NCBI GenBank assembly: GCA_011525785.1
Contig: WYBT01000020.1
Location: 1 to 64,000, forward strand
Origin: Planctomycetaceae bacterium
GTDB lineage: Bacteria; Planctomycetota; UBA1135; GCA-002686595
Length of the DNA stretch: 64,000 nucleotides
Reading direction: 5' to 3'
Position 1 is the stretch's first letter. Each line of letters opens with the position of its first letter. Below, in pieces: positions 18,264 to 26,609 of this stretch. Under the pieces are notes generated by a model, which saw only the letters and a program-made list of their open reading frames with translations, was not told where the DNA came from and ran no database searches. A program made the position numbers and the translations under genes.

Positions 18264-19376
18264 TCAAGGGCCGATGACCGCGGTCAGTCCGTTGCTCAGG
18301 CCCGCGGAGAAGTTCGACGCCGGATCGCGGTAGTACCACTGCGTCCACACCTGCTGTCCCACGGTCAGCGCCGGGTCGACGCCGCTCGCGATCCACGCGT
18401 TGAAGTCCAGGCTGAACTGACCGCTGCAATCGTTGGGCGGCGGGTTGCCGCCCGAGCTCGACGGGGGCGTGCGCCGCAGCGGCGCGCTGGCGCACAGCGT
18501 GCCGCCGACGAACGGTCCGCCGCCCGGGCCGATGAGGCTGTAGAACAGCAGGCCGTTCTTGTTGTTCAGCACTTGGCTCGCCGAGATCGTGAAGCCAGCG
18601 CTCGCCGACGCGCTCGCGCGCCCGCTGAAGCCGATGGCCGGCACGCAGCCCAGCGAATTGGTCTTCGCCGTGCAGAACACAGCGGGCGGCGTGGTCGTGA
18701 ACTGCACGCGCAGCAGCGGCGCCTCGCTCGCAATCGCGCTCTGGAGCGAGAGGTAGCGGCGCGCGGATTGATCGACGGTCTCGTCACCGATCAGGATCCA
18801 GCCGAAGTTCGCTGCGGGGTTGTCGAGCCAGTCCTGGACGTCGAGCACCAGCTGCGCGGTGGAGCTCCAGGTGTAGACCGCGGGCTGATCCACCAACGTG
18901 CTTGCGCTCGCGCTTGCAACGAAATCACCGCCCGCGTTCGTCCAGTTGCTGCCGGGGAAGAACGTGTGGATCCACGTCGCGTCGCCCGGCGTCGACGCCG
19001 CGCCCTGGCCGCCTGGCGGGAAGGGCAGCGACGCGCCCTCGCCCCAGTCCGCGAGCAAGCGGTGCAGCGCGACGGGCGTAGGCGTCGCGGTGGGCGGCGC
19101 GCCATCGCAGTGGAGCACCAACTCGACCGCGTCGATGGTGGACCCGGCCGGAATCGCGCCCGCGATGTCGAATGCGAGCACCGCGCGGCGCACCTCGCTG
19201 TTGCCGAACTGTCCGACGCGGCCGGCGAACAGATGGTCGCCTTGTCCGTTGCTCAGCGCGCCCGTGGCGCTCTGGTAGAGCGTGTTGTCCTTGGTGGGCA
19301 ACAGCTCGACCTGGTGGGCGAACGCGGGTGCTGCGCAGAACGACAGTGCGAGGGCGAGCATGGAGTTGCGATGCAT
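18264..19376 (-). CDS. Secreted DNRLRE-domain protein with shared C-terminal domain
   Basis: 370-residue exported protein. The signal peptide is residues 1-20 (ending APAFA). Residues about 25-230 form a DNRLRE-type beta-sandwich, seen in the opening PTKDNTLYQSATGALSNGQG, the RRAVLAFDIAG strand, the DAVELVLHC strand and VLDVQDWLDNPAANFGWIL. Such domains occur in secreted carbohydrate-associated and surface proteins. The last 137 residues (DNA 18264-18677) are the shared C-terminal module, subtype B: it starts FCTAKTNSLGC and contains GGTLC, PLRRTPP, CSGQFSLDFNAWI and YYRDP. It ends VIGP with no anchor. No catalytic motif was found, so an adhesive or structural role is inferred. Confidence 0.83.
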   Translation of the reverse strand: MHRNSMLALALSFCAAPAFAHQVELLPTKDNTLYQSATGALSNGQGDHLFAGRVGQFGNSEVRRAVLAFDIAGAIPAGSTIDAVELVLHCDGAPPTATPTPVALHRLLADWGEGASLPFPPGGQGAASTPGDATWIHTFFPGSNWTNAGGDFVASASASTLVDQPAVYTWSSTAQLVLDVQDWLDNPAANFGWILIGDETVDQSARRYLSLQSAIASEAPLLRVQFTTTPPAVFCTAKTNSLGCVPAIGFSGRASASASAGFTISASQVLNNKNGLLFYSLIGPGGGPFVGGTLCASAPLRRTPPSSSGGNPPPNDCSGQFSLDFNAWIASGVDPALTVGQQVWTQWYYRDPASNFSAGLSNGLTAVIGP

Positions 19377-19465
19377 GGTGTCTCCGTTGGTTTGGGTCCG
19401 CCGCTGACTCGGAGCGCGAATTGTCCGTCGCGCCGCGCGCGGCCGCTACTCGAAAGCCGCGCGGC

Positions 19466-20002
19466 TCACGCGCGCTTCAAGCTGCGCCACAGCGCGACCA
19501 CGAAAACGCCGAGCGAGAGCGCCATGGCGATGTGCGAGAGCCCGTACACGCCGTGGCGCAGCCACTTCAGTCCGCCGAAGTAGCTCGCGTCGATCGCATC
19601 GAAGTCGCGCGCGCCGAAACGCACGCTCAGCAGCGTGTGGTAGCCCTTGTAGAGCATCAGCAGCACCGCGAGCGTCACGAACGGCAGGTAGCCGCGCGTC
19701 AGCCAGCGCAGCGGAGTGGGGGAGAGCTCCGCGCCGCCCGCTTTGCGCGCGAGCAGCAGCGCGCCGCCCATCGCGATCGGGATCAACACGCCGGCGAGGA
19801 ACACGTGCCCGTGGACGAGCGCCAGCGAGAGCACCGCCTCGAGCCGCGCGCCGGGCGCGACTTCGGCGTAGTCGAGCTTTTTGGAGGACTCCTGGAACAG
19901 CACGCCCGAGAGCAGGCCGACGATCGTCATCACGACCGAGTAGCGCAGCAGCGTGCGCAGGGCCTCGCGGTAGTGCGCCGGTGTCGGATCGCTCGCCGTC
20001 AT
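19466..20002 (-). CDS. Four-helix membrane protein, DUF2871-like
   Basis: 178-residue integral membrane protein beginning MTASDPTPAHY at the ATG at 20000-20002. Four hydrophobic helices lie at about 17-36, 54-85, 100-125 and 150-175. Histidines sit within or beside the helices (LVHGHVF, YKGYHTL, LSHIAM), a pattern reminiscent of heme-binding or DUF2871 membrane proteins; that assignment is from memory and tentative. It lies 8 bp downstream of the SnoaL-like gene and shares its strand, so it is probably the last gene of an aldo/keto reductase-SnoaL-membrane protein operon. The function is unknown. Confidence 0.68.
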   Translation of the reverse strand: MTASDPTPAHYREALRTLLRYSVVMTIVGLLSGVLFQESSKKLDYAEVAPGARLEAVLSLALVHGHVFLAGVLIPIAMGGALLLARKAGGAELSPTPLRWLTRGYLPFVTLAVLLMLYKGYHTLLSVRFGARDFDAIDASYFGGLKWLRHGVYGLSHIAMALSLGVFVVALWRSLKRA

Positions 20003-20010
20003 CGCGCCGC

Positions 20011-20388
20011 TCAGCGCATGCTCTCGTAGGGCAGGTGCGTGTCGGCAAACACGTGCCAGAGCGAGACCAGGTCTTCCTTGGTCTCGGCGCGGATCGCAAT
20101 CGGAATGCGCCAGGCGCGGTCGGCGCGGCCGTGGTAGCTCGCCGAAGCGTGGCCGAGCACGAGCGCTCCGCCCACGGCCGGCTGCTCCTTGTCGATCTCG
20201 ATCTTGTAGTCCGGGAAGGTCGCGAAGTAGTTGCGCCAACCCATCATCAGCGCCTCGCGGCCCTCGAAGCGCTTGCCGTGGGAGTCGACGAACACCACGT
20301 TCGGCGCCAGCGTCGCAGCGACGGCGGCGGCGTCGCGGCGGTTGATGGCCTCGATGGTCCGACGCACGATTTCGATGGCTTCGCTCAT
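20011..20388 (-). CDS. SnoaL-like / NTF2-fold protein
   Basis: 125-residue protein of the NTF2-like superfamily. The first 40 residues (EIVRRTIEAINRRDAAAVAATLAPNVVFVD) show the classic N-terminal helices and first strand. GKRFEGREALMMGWRNYFATFPD carries the conserved phenylalanine-proline helix, and the C-terminal strands (IRAETKEDLVSLWHVFAD) close the cone. Members are small-molecule enzymes (isomerases, cyclases) or ligand binders, and the family alone does not give the substrate. It lies between the aldo/keto reductase gene (22 bp upstream) and a membrane protein gene (8 bp downstream), suggesting one leftward transcript. Confidence 0.85.
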   Translation of the reverse strand: MSEAIEIVRRTIEAINRRDAAAVAATLAPNVVFVDSHGKRFEGREALMMGWRNYFATFPDYKIEIDKEQPAVGGALVLGHASASYHGRADRAWRIPIAIRAETKEDLVSLWHVFADTHLPYESMR

Positions 20389-20410
20389 GGTGCGCGCAGT
20401 ATACGGCGCG

Positions 20411-21400
20411 TCAGTAGCGCGGCGGCGGCGCGGGCTTGTTCGCGACGATCGTCTCGATGCGCTCGAGCACGGCCGTGTTCAGCTTGGCGACGACCTCGAG
20501 CGCGCCCAGGTTCTCGCGCAACTGCGCCGCACTCGTGGCCCCGAGGATCACCGTGCTCACGTTGGGGTTGGCGAGGCACCAGGCGATCGCAAGTTGCGCG
20601 GTGGTGGCGCCGAGGTCGCTCGCGAGGCGCCCGAGTTCGACCGCCTTGCGCACGCGCGCCTGGCCCTCCGCGCTCTCGAGCTCGTCGCGCAGCCACTGAT
20701 ACTCCGGCAGCGCCATCCGCGAGTCCGCGGGCACGCCCTTGGCGTACTTGCCCGACAGGATCCCCGACGCAAGCGGCGACCAGATCGTCGTGCCCAGCCC
20801 GATCGTTGCGTAGAGCTGCGCGAACTCGCGCTCGACCTTCTCGCGCACGAACAGGTTGTACTGCGGCTGCTCCATCGTCGGCGGCGTGAGGCCCATGGCG
20901 CGCGCGATGCCGTGCGCTTGCGCGATCTGATCCGCGCTCCACTCCGACGTGCCCCAGTACAGCACCTTGCCGGCCATCACGAGTTCGTGCATCGCACGCA
21001 CCGTCTCTTCGATGGGCGTTTCGAGGTCGGGCCGGTGGCAGAAGTACAAGTCGAGGTACTCGACCTGCAGCCGCGCGAGCGCCGCATCGCACGCATCGCG
21101 CACGTGCTTGCGCGAGAGGCCGCGTTGCGTCGGCAGCTTGCCGCCCCAGAACACTTTGCTCGAGACCGTGAACGTGTCGCGGCCCCAGCCCAGCCGCTTC
21201 AGCGCGCGGCCCATGATGCGCTCGGAGTCGCCGGCCGCGTAGGCCTCGGCGTTGTCGAAGAAGTTGACGCCCGCGTCGTAGGCGAGCTTCATCAGCTCGA
21301 CGGCCGCTGCGTCGTCGACCTGGTTCTTGAAGGTGACCCACGAACCGAACGAGAGTGCGCTGAGCTTGAGCCCAGACTTTCCCAGAGAGCGGTGCTGCAT
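20411..21400 (-). CDS. Aldo/keto reductase resembling voltage-gated K+ channel beta subunits
   Basis: 329-residue NADPH-dependent aldo/keto reductase. The catalytic tetrad is visible: D49 and Y54 (FFDNAEAYAAGDSE), K82 (SSKVFWGGK) and H122 (FCHRPD). It is strikingly close to the Kv-beta subgroup: RGLSRKHV, RPDLETPIEETVRAM, YWGTSEWS, REKVE and WSPLASGILSGKY all have near-identical counterparts in animal Kv-beta subunits, which carry Asn where this protein has the catalytic His. It should therefore be an active oxidoreductase on aldehydes or ketones. It heads a three-gene leftward cluster and diverges from lipB with only 30 bp between starts. Confidence 0.92.
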   Translation of the reverse strand: MQHRSLGKSGLKLSALSFGSWVTFKNQVDDAAAVELMKLAYDAGVNFFDNAEAYAAGDSERIMGRALKRLGWGRDTFTVSSKVFWGGKLPTQRGLSRKHVRDACDAALARLQVEYLDLYFCHRPDLETPIEETVRAMHELVMAGKVLYWGTSEWSADQIAQAHGIARAMGLTPPTMEQPQYNLFVREKVEREFAQLYATIGLGTTIWSPLASGILSGKYAKGVPADSRMALPEYQWLRDELESAEGQARVRKAVELGRLASDLGATTAQLAIAWCLANPNVSTVILGATSAAQLRENLGALEVVAKLNTAVLERIETIVANKPAPPPRY

Positions 21401-21430
21401 CGCCCCACGCTACACTCCGGCGCAACCTCG

Positions 21431-22141
21431 ATGGAGCCGCTTCCCACGCCGCAGCGCTATCCCGAAGGCGTGCTCGACGTGCGCCGCATTGGGCGCATCG
21501 ACTACGAGGCGGGCCGACGCTTGCAGCTCGAACTGCTCGAGCAGCGCATCGCAGGCGCGGTGGGCGACACATTGGTGCTGTGCGAGCACGAGCCGGTGAT
21601 CACGCTCGGCCGCGGCACGGCGCCGGCCGATGTCGCGGGCGCGACGATCCCGATCGTCGAGGTCGAGCGCGGCGGAGAAGCGACCTACCACGGCCCGGGG
21701 CAGCTCGTGGCCTATCCGATCTACGCGCTTCCGCAGGCGCGCCGCGATCTGCATCGCTACTTGCGCGACCTCGAGCAGGTCGTGATCGACGTGCTGGCCG
21801 AAGTCGACATCGAGGGCCGGCGCGTGGACGGGCTCACGGGCGTGTGGATCGGCGAGAAGAAGGTCTGCTCGATCGGCGTCGCGGTGCGGCGCTGGGTCGC
21901 GTGGCACGGACTGGCGCTCAACCTCGCCGCGGACCTCGGCGCCTTCGCGCAATTCCGGCCGTGCGGCCTGGACGCGAGCGTGATGACCAATGTCGCGGAG
22001 CACGCCGCGATGCCGCCCTCGCGCCTGTTGTACGAGGTGCTGCTGGTGAAGCACTTCTGCGCGCGCTTCGAGCTCGAGCTCCCGCCCCTGCCGCCGCCGC
22101 CGCCGCTCGACCCGCGCGAACTGCCTCTGTATCCGGGCTGA
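21431..22141 (+). CDS. lipB: Octanoyl-[acyl-carrier-protein]:protein octanoyltransferase
   Basis: Transfers octanoate from acyl carrier protein to lipoyl domains, the first step of lipoate attachment. The product is 236 residues from the ATG at 21431; the much longer upstream open frame is antisense to the reductase gene and is not used. Family motifs are EHEPVITLGRG, the substrate-binding RGGEATYHGPGQLVAYPI (80-97), the catalytic-lysine segment GEKKVCSIGVAV (K144), WHGLALNL and the catalytic cysteine FRPCGLD (C178). The C terminus has an unusual run of prolines (PPLPPPPPLDP). lipA is not adjacent. The product would serve lipoyl enzymes that use the lpdA product encoded at 13474. Confidence 0.95.
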   Translation: MEPLPTPQRYPEGVLDVRRIGRIDYEAGRRLQLELLEQRIAGAVGDTLVLCEHEPVITLGRGTAPADVAGATIPIVEVERGGEATYHGPGQLVAYPIYALPQARRDLHRYLRDLEQVVIDVLAEVDIEGRRVDGLTGVWIGEKKVCSIGVAVRRWVAWHGLALNLAADLGAFAQFRPCGLDASVMTNVAEHAAMPPSRLLYEVLLVKHFCARFELELPPLPPPPPLDPRELPLYPG

Positions 22142-22259
22142 GCCCCGCGAATCGCGCGCTGCGCTCGGAAGAACTTTCCGATCGACGCAGCAAAACGGGC
22201 GAGCGCTGGAGTGCGGGCGCGCCGCTGGACGATTTGCCTCCCGTCCACCCACGCCCCCC

Positions 22260-22646
22260 TTGCACCACGACACCACGCCCATGGCCGAGGCCTCATCCGA
22301 GCCCGTGCTCGACCCCGCTGCTCTCCAGGCGTTGCGCGCGCTCGGAGGCGACGAGGATCCGTCGCTGTTCGTCGAAGTGATCGAGCTGTACCTCGACGAC
22401 GCGCGTGCGCACGTCTCGAACCTGCGCGCGGCCCTGGCGAGCGGCGACCTGCGGCTGCTCGAACGCTCGGCGCACACGCTCAAGTCCTCGAGCGCCAACG
22501 TCGGTGCGCTGAACTTCTCGGAGTTGTGCCGCGAGCTCGAACAAGCCGCGCGCGCCGAGCGACTGCAGTCGACGCCGAGTCTGGTCGCGCGCGCCGAGCG
22601 TGAGTTCCAGGCGGTGTGCGCGGCGCTCGAGGCCGCGAGAGGCTGA
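22260..22646 (+). CDS. Histidine phosphotransfer (HPt) protein
   Basis: 128-residue stand-alone HPt protein that would shuttle phosphate between receiver domains. The four-helix core carries the phospho-accepting H72 in SAHTLKSSSANVGA, the canonical HPt context, preceded by the helix LFVEVIELYLDDARAHVSNLRAAL. An internal ATG at 22281 (MAEASSEP) is an alternative start. The next gene, 21 bp downstream on the same strand, encodes a receiver-containing diguanylate cyclase, so this HPt probably phosphorylates that receiver. The free receiver at 2143-2532 is another possible partner, but at a distance. Confidence 0.88.
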   Translation: MHHDTTPMAEASSEPVLDPAALQALRALGGDEDPSLFVEVIELYLDDARAHVSNLRAALASGDLRLLERSAHTLKSSSANVGALNFSELCRELEQAARAERLQSTPSLVARAEREFQAVCAALEAARG

Positions 22647-22667
22647 TTCCAGATCTCGCACTCCGCG

Positions 22668-24605
22668 ATGAAGGATAAGCAGTTGGACGAACTCAAGCTC
22701 ACAGGAGCGCTGCCCTCCCCGACGGGGGTAGGACTCGCGATTCTCGAGCTGACGCGCGGCGAGGACTACGCGATGGGCGATGTGACGCGCGCCATCCAGT
22801 CCGATCCTGCGCTCACCGGCCGCATCATCAAGATCGCCAACAGCGCGGGCTTCGCCGGATCGCACGCCGTCACGAGCGTCGCGCAGGCCGCCATGCGACT
22901 GGGTGTTCGCTCGGTGCGCAACGTGGCGCTGGGCTTCACGCTCGTGAGCGGCAATCGAGGCGGCGGCTGCCCGGGCTTCGACTACGAAGGCTATTGGGCG
23001 CGTTCGCTGGCCGTGGCCGTGCTCGCACAGCGTTTCGCCGAGACCTTGCGGTTGGCGGCGCCGGCCGACGCCTTCACCTGTGGACTGCTCAGCGGCATCG
23101 GCGAGCTCGCGCTGGCGAGCATTCACCCCGACCGCTATGCGCAACTGCTCGAGCAGCGCCGATCGCAACCGGAGGCCGACCTCCTGCGCCTGGAGCGCGA
23201 GATGTTCGACCTCGACCACAGCGAGCTGGCGGCGGCCATGCTGGCCGACTGGCGCTTGCCGGAGTCGTTCTGCTTCGCGGTCTCGGCCTTCGAGCGCCGC
23301 GATGCGCTCGCGGGCGCGCCGGACGAGAAGGCGCAGCGCATGACGCGTCTGCTGCGGGCGGCCTCGATCGTGGCCGAGGTGTGTTTCGTGGCGCGCTCCG
23401 CCAGCGAGCGCGACGAACAGCGCCTCGCTGAATTGCTCGCGGAACTCGAGCTCCCGCGCGAGCAGTTCGAGCGCGTGCGCGCCGAGGCGTTGCTCGAGTG
23501 GCGCGAGTGGGGGCGCGCCCTGTCGATCCCGACCGACCGCGAAGTCAAGCCGGCGGAAGTCTCCGCCGAAGCGCAGCGCGCGCTCGCGGTGCCGACCGAT
23601 GCTCAGGTGCGCGGACAGGCGCCGGAGCGCAAGGGACTGCGGATCCTGGTGGTCGACGACGACCCGGTCTCGCTGCGCGTGATCGAGCACCACCTCACGC
23701 GCGACGGCCATCAGGTGACGCGCGCGATGAACGGCCGCCAGGCGCTGATCATGGCGCTCGAGAGCGCGCCGCAGATGGTCGTGTCCGACTGGAACATGCC
23801 CGAAATGGACGGCCTGGAGCTGGCGAAGTCGCTGCGGCGCTCGAGCGAGACGCGCGCGACGTACGTGCTGCTGCTGACGGGCCGCGAGGAAGAAGATCGC
23901 GTCGTCGAGGCCTTCGACGCGGGCGTGGACGAGTACATCGTCAAGCCCTTCAACCCCAAGATCCTGCTGGCGCGAGTGCGCGCCGGACAACGCATGATCG
24001 AGCTGCGCGAGCAGGTCGAGCACGAGCGCGTCTCGCGCGACCGCCAGATGGCCGAGATGGCGGTGCTCAATCGCAAGCTCGAGGCCGCGGCGATGACCGA
24101 TGTGCTCACGCGCCTGCCCAATCGCCGCTACGCCATGCGCAAGCTCGAAGAGGAGCTCAACGCCGCGCTGGCCGGCGGGTCGCCGCTGTCGGTGATCATG
24201 ATCGACATCGACCACTTCAAGCAGGTCAACGACCGCTACGGTCACGACATGGGCGACCTGGTGCTGCGCGAGACCGCCACGGTGCTGCGCAACACGACGC
24301 GCAAGGGCGACTCGGTGTGCCGGCTCGGCGGCGAGGAGTTCCTCGTGATCTGCAGCAAGGCGTCGCTGGCGCAGTGCGCCATGACGGCCGAGCGCATTCG
24401 CGCCGCGGTCGAGGAAAACGTGATCGGCTTCGGCTTCGAGCGCGCCGTGACCGTCAGTCTGGGGGCCGCCTCGCTTGCGTGCGGAACGCAGACGGTCGAC
24501 GAGCTGCTCAAACTGGCCGATCGACGCGTGTACAGCGCCAAGGCCACGGGCCGCAACCGCGTGTGCTCGCAGGACGTTGGCCCGGGGCAGGCGCGCTCCG
24601 CGTGA
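22668..24605 (+). CDS. HDOD-receiver-GGDEF signalling protein (putative diguanylate cyclase)
   Basis: 645-residue cytoplasmic signalling protein with three domains. An HDOD domain covers about residues 12-235 (LPSPTGVGLAILEL, SDPALTGRIIKIANSAGF, AMRLGVRSVRNVAL). A receiver spans about 323-440, with D330-D332 and phospho-acceptor D374 (VVSDWNMPEMDG) and K427 (IVKPF). A GGDEF domain spans about 474-635 with active-site GGEEF at 554-558, the DIDHFKQVND strand and an intact inhibitory I-site R545-x-x-D548 five residues upstream. It should make cyclic di-GMP under phosphorylation control and product inhibition. It is co-transcribed with the HPt gene 21 bp upstream. Confidence 0.94.
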   Translation: MKDKQLDELKLTGALPSPTGVGLAILELTRGEDYAMGDVTRAIQSDPALTGRIIKIANSAGFAGSHAVTSVAQAAMRLGVRSVRNVALGFTLVSGNRGGGCPGFDYEGYWARSLAVAVLAQRFAETLRLAAPADAFTCGLLSGIGELALASIHPDRYAQLLEQRRSQPEADLLRLEREMFDLDHSELAAAMLADWRLPESFCFAVSAFERRDALAGAPDEKAQRMTRLLRAASIVAEVCFVARSASERDEQRLAELLAELELPREQFERVRAEALLEWREWGRALSIPTDREVKPAEVSAEAQRALAVPTDAQVRGQAPERKGLRILVVDDDPVSLRVIEHHLTRDGHQVTRAMNGRQALIMALESAPQMVVSDWNMPEMDGLELAKSLRRSSETRATYVLLLTGREEEDRVVEAFDAGVDEYIVKPFNPKILLARVRAGQRMIELREQVEHERVSRDRQMAEMAVLNRKLEAAAMTDVLTRLPNRRYAMRKLEEELNAALAGGSPLSVIMIDIDHFKQVNDRYGHDMGDLVLRETATVLRNTTRKGDSVCRLGGEEFLVICSKASLAQCAMTAERIRAAVEENVIGFGFERAVTVSLGAASLACGTQTVDELLKLADRRVYSAKATGRNRVCSQDVGPGQARSA

Positions 24606-24644
24606 CGCGCGAGAGCGCTTTCACGCGCCCACCCAGTCGCTGCG

Positions 24645-26609
24645 TCACTCGACGAACACTGGACTCGTCCACGCCATTCCGCCGTTGACCTGCACGACGC
24701 GCAGGTAGACCCAGTCGCCCGCGGCGAGGTCGGTGAGCGTCGCCGAGGCCGCGAACTCGAGCAGTCCGTCGCCGGGCAGCGAGAGCACGCGTTCGCCGCG
24801 CATCACGATGTCGATGCTCTTGATCGGCGCGGTGGCGATGATCTGGGCGAACAGGTTGGCGTCGGCGGCCTGCGCCGCGGGCAGCACGCCGCCCATGCGC
24901 GCATTGCCGACGGCGAAGCGCAGCAGGATGCGCGGACCGCTCGTGGCGTAGCAGCGGCGCGCGATGAGCGCCTGACGCACGCTCGCGCCCTCGAGCTCCT
25001 CGGCCAAGATCGCCGCCAGGCCGCCCGTCGGGTAGTGAGGTCCCTTCCACGCCAGGCCCGGATGTCCGTCGTGGCCGTCGCCGCTGCCGATCACGCCCAG
25101 GCGCCGGCCGCGCTCCAGCGCGTCGCGCACGAAGCTGCCCGGGCGCGGCGAGTGGATCACGCGCGGCGAGTCGAGCGACTCGCTCGAGCCGTGCGCGGAG
25201 CAGATCTCGACCACCGGCTCGAGCTCCTCGTCGCCGGCGACGCTCCAGTCGATCGCGATCGGGCCGCCGCCCGGATGGTGCGGGATGATGAGCGCCTCGC
25301 TCCCGCGCAGCGCCGCGCGCAGCTCGAGCGGCGTGTCGTAGCGCTCGTCGAAGGCCGAGAGCAGCGGCGTCTGCGCTCCGAAGAACACCACGTGGCGATG
25401 GCCGCCGATCCAGTCGGTGTACTCGTAGCCCGGCAGCGCGAGGAAGCGGCCGGGACGCTGCGCCGCGCGGGCCGCGGCCACGTTGCGCTCCCACAGCGCC
25501 GGATGCTCGTCGAGGAACTCCATGCCCCAGTGGTCGTGGTCGGTCAGCGCCGCGAGATCGAGCGCCGCCACGTCGCGCGCGAACTCGAAGTAGTCCTCGG
25601 GCGAGCCGGTGCCATCGGAATCCGCAGTGTGGCCGTGCAGATCGCCCCACAGGATGCGCGGGCCGCTGGAGACCAGCAGCGGATTGGCGTTCGCCTCGAG
25701 CACACGGCCGTCGACCAGCGCGCGCACGCGCGGACGGAACACGCCCTCGGCCAGCGCGCGGCCTTCGAGCGTGATCGCGCCGCGCGCATCGGGCGCGAGC
25801 GCCACTTGGCGCGGCAGCTCGAGGCCGGGCTCGAGGTCGAGCAGCTCCAGCTCGGCCGCGGTGGGCTCGACGCGGTTCGCGCGACTGTCGAGCAGCGCGA
25901 CGCACAGCCGCACGCGGTCGTTCACGCGCGCGGTCGAAGTCAGCGTCGCCACGAGCATCGCGGCCGGCCCCGGCCTCACATCGACGCCCGGCGAGCGCGC
26001 GATCAGTCGTCGCACGCCGTCGCCGTCGCCGTCGACCGCGATGAAGAACTTGGAGTCGCGCTCGGCGTAGGGATCGGCCTTCGCCCCGGCGGGGCCGGCG
26101 CCGTACTCCAGGAGCAACTGCTCGCCCGCCGCGAGCGCGCGCCCCGCGATGCGCACGCCGAGCAACTGTTGATCGATGCTGCGCGCTTCGAGCTCGACGC
26201 CGGACGCCGTCGTGCTGACGCGCGTGTAGCCGAGCGCATTCGGATCAACGGTCTGCGGGCTCGACCACTCGAAGAACGGCGAGACTTGCAGAAACACTTC
26301 GCCGCCGACGGCCACGCCCCGCTCGCCGGCTTCGTAGACGATTTTCCACTGGCGGCTGCGGCCGGCGACCACGGAACCGTCGTCGCCCTGGTCGAGCGCG
26401 AGCCAGGCCCGGCCGCCGCCGTCGGCGGGATGCTGGAGCGCGTCGCGCGCCGCTTCGAAGGCCGACTTGATGTCGCGCCGCGCCGTGGGCGGGTCGTCGG
26501 GATGCGCGGGCGCGCTCGGCGGCGCCTGGGGGCTCGGTTCGGAGCGCTCACAGCTCGCGCACACGAGCGCTAGCGCGATGAGGGTGCGCGCCGCGCGCCA
26601 GGGGCTCAT
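24645..26609 (-). CDS. DUF3604 lipoprotein with PHP-type metal site
   Basis: 654-residue exported protein. The N terminus MSPWRAARTLIALALVCAS-C20 reads as a lipoprotein signal, though the residue at -3 is an unusual Cys. DUF3604 begins near residue 318 with ILWGDLHGHTADSDG (D323, H325, H327) and ALTDHDHWG (D357, H358, D359, H360), the metal-binding clusters of the PHP phosphoesterase fold. Later blocks include IIPHHPGGG and IGSGDGHDG. Family members are uncharacterised, with a phosphoesterase- or hydrolase-like role assumed. The start overlaps the end of the glycosyltransferase gene by 4 bp (ATGA), so it is translationally coupled and last in the HIT-glycosyltransferase-DUF3604 operon. Confidence 0.88.
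   Translation of the reverse strand: MSPWRAARTLIALALVCASCERSEPSPQAPPSAPAHPDDPPTARRDIKSAFEAARDALQHPADGGGRAWLALDQGDDGSVVAGRSRQWKIVYEAGERGVAVGGEVFLQVSPFFEWSSPQTVDPNALGYTRVSTTASGVELEARSIDQQLLGVRIAGRALAAGEQLLLEYGAGPAGAKADPYAERDSKFFIAVDGDGDGVRRLIARSPGVDVRPGPAAMLVATLTSTARVNDRVRLCVALLDSRANRVEPTAAELELLDLEPGLELPRQVALAPDARGAITLEGRALAEGVFRPRVRALVDGRVLEANANPLLVSSGPRILWGDLHGHTADSDGTGSPEDYFEFARDVAALDLAALTDHDHWGMEFLDEHPALWERNVAAARAAQRPGRFLALPGYEYTDWIGGHRHVVFFGAQTPLLSAFDERYDTPLELRAALRGSEALIIPHHPGGGPIAIDWSVAGDEELEPVVEICSAHGSSESLDSPRVIHSPRPGSFVRDALERGRRLGVIGSGDGHDGHPGLAWKGPHYPTGGLAAILAEELEGASVRQALIARRCYATSGPRILLRFAVGNARMGGVLPAAQAADANLFAQIIATAPIKSIDIVMRGERVLSLPGDGLLEFAASATLTDLAAGDWVYLRVVQVNGGMAWTSPVFVE

Noticed and set aside
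20231..21430. Upstream extension of the lipB reading frame
   Set aside because: It is antisense to the aldo/keto reductase and SnoaL genes and homology begins at the ATG at 21431.
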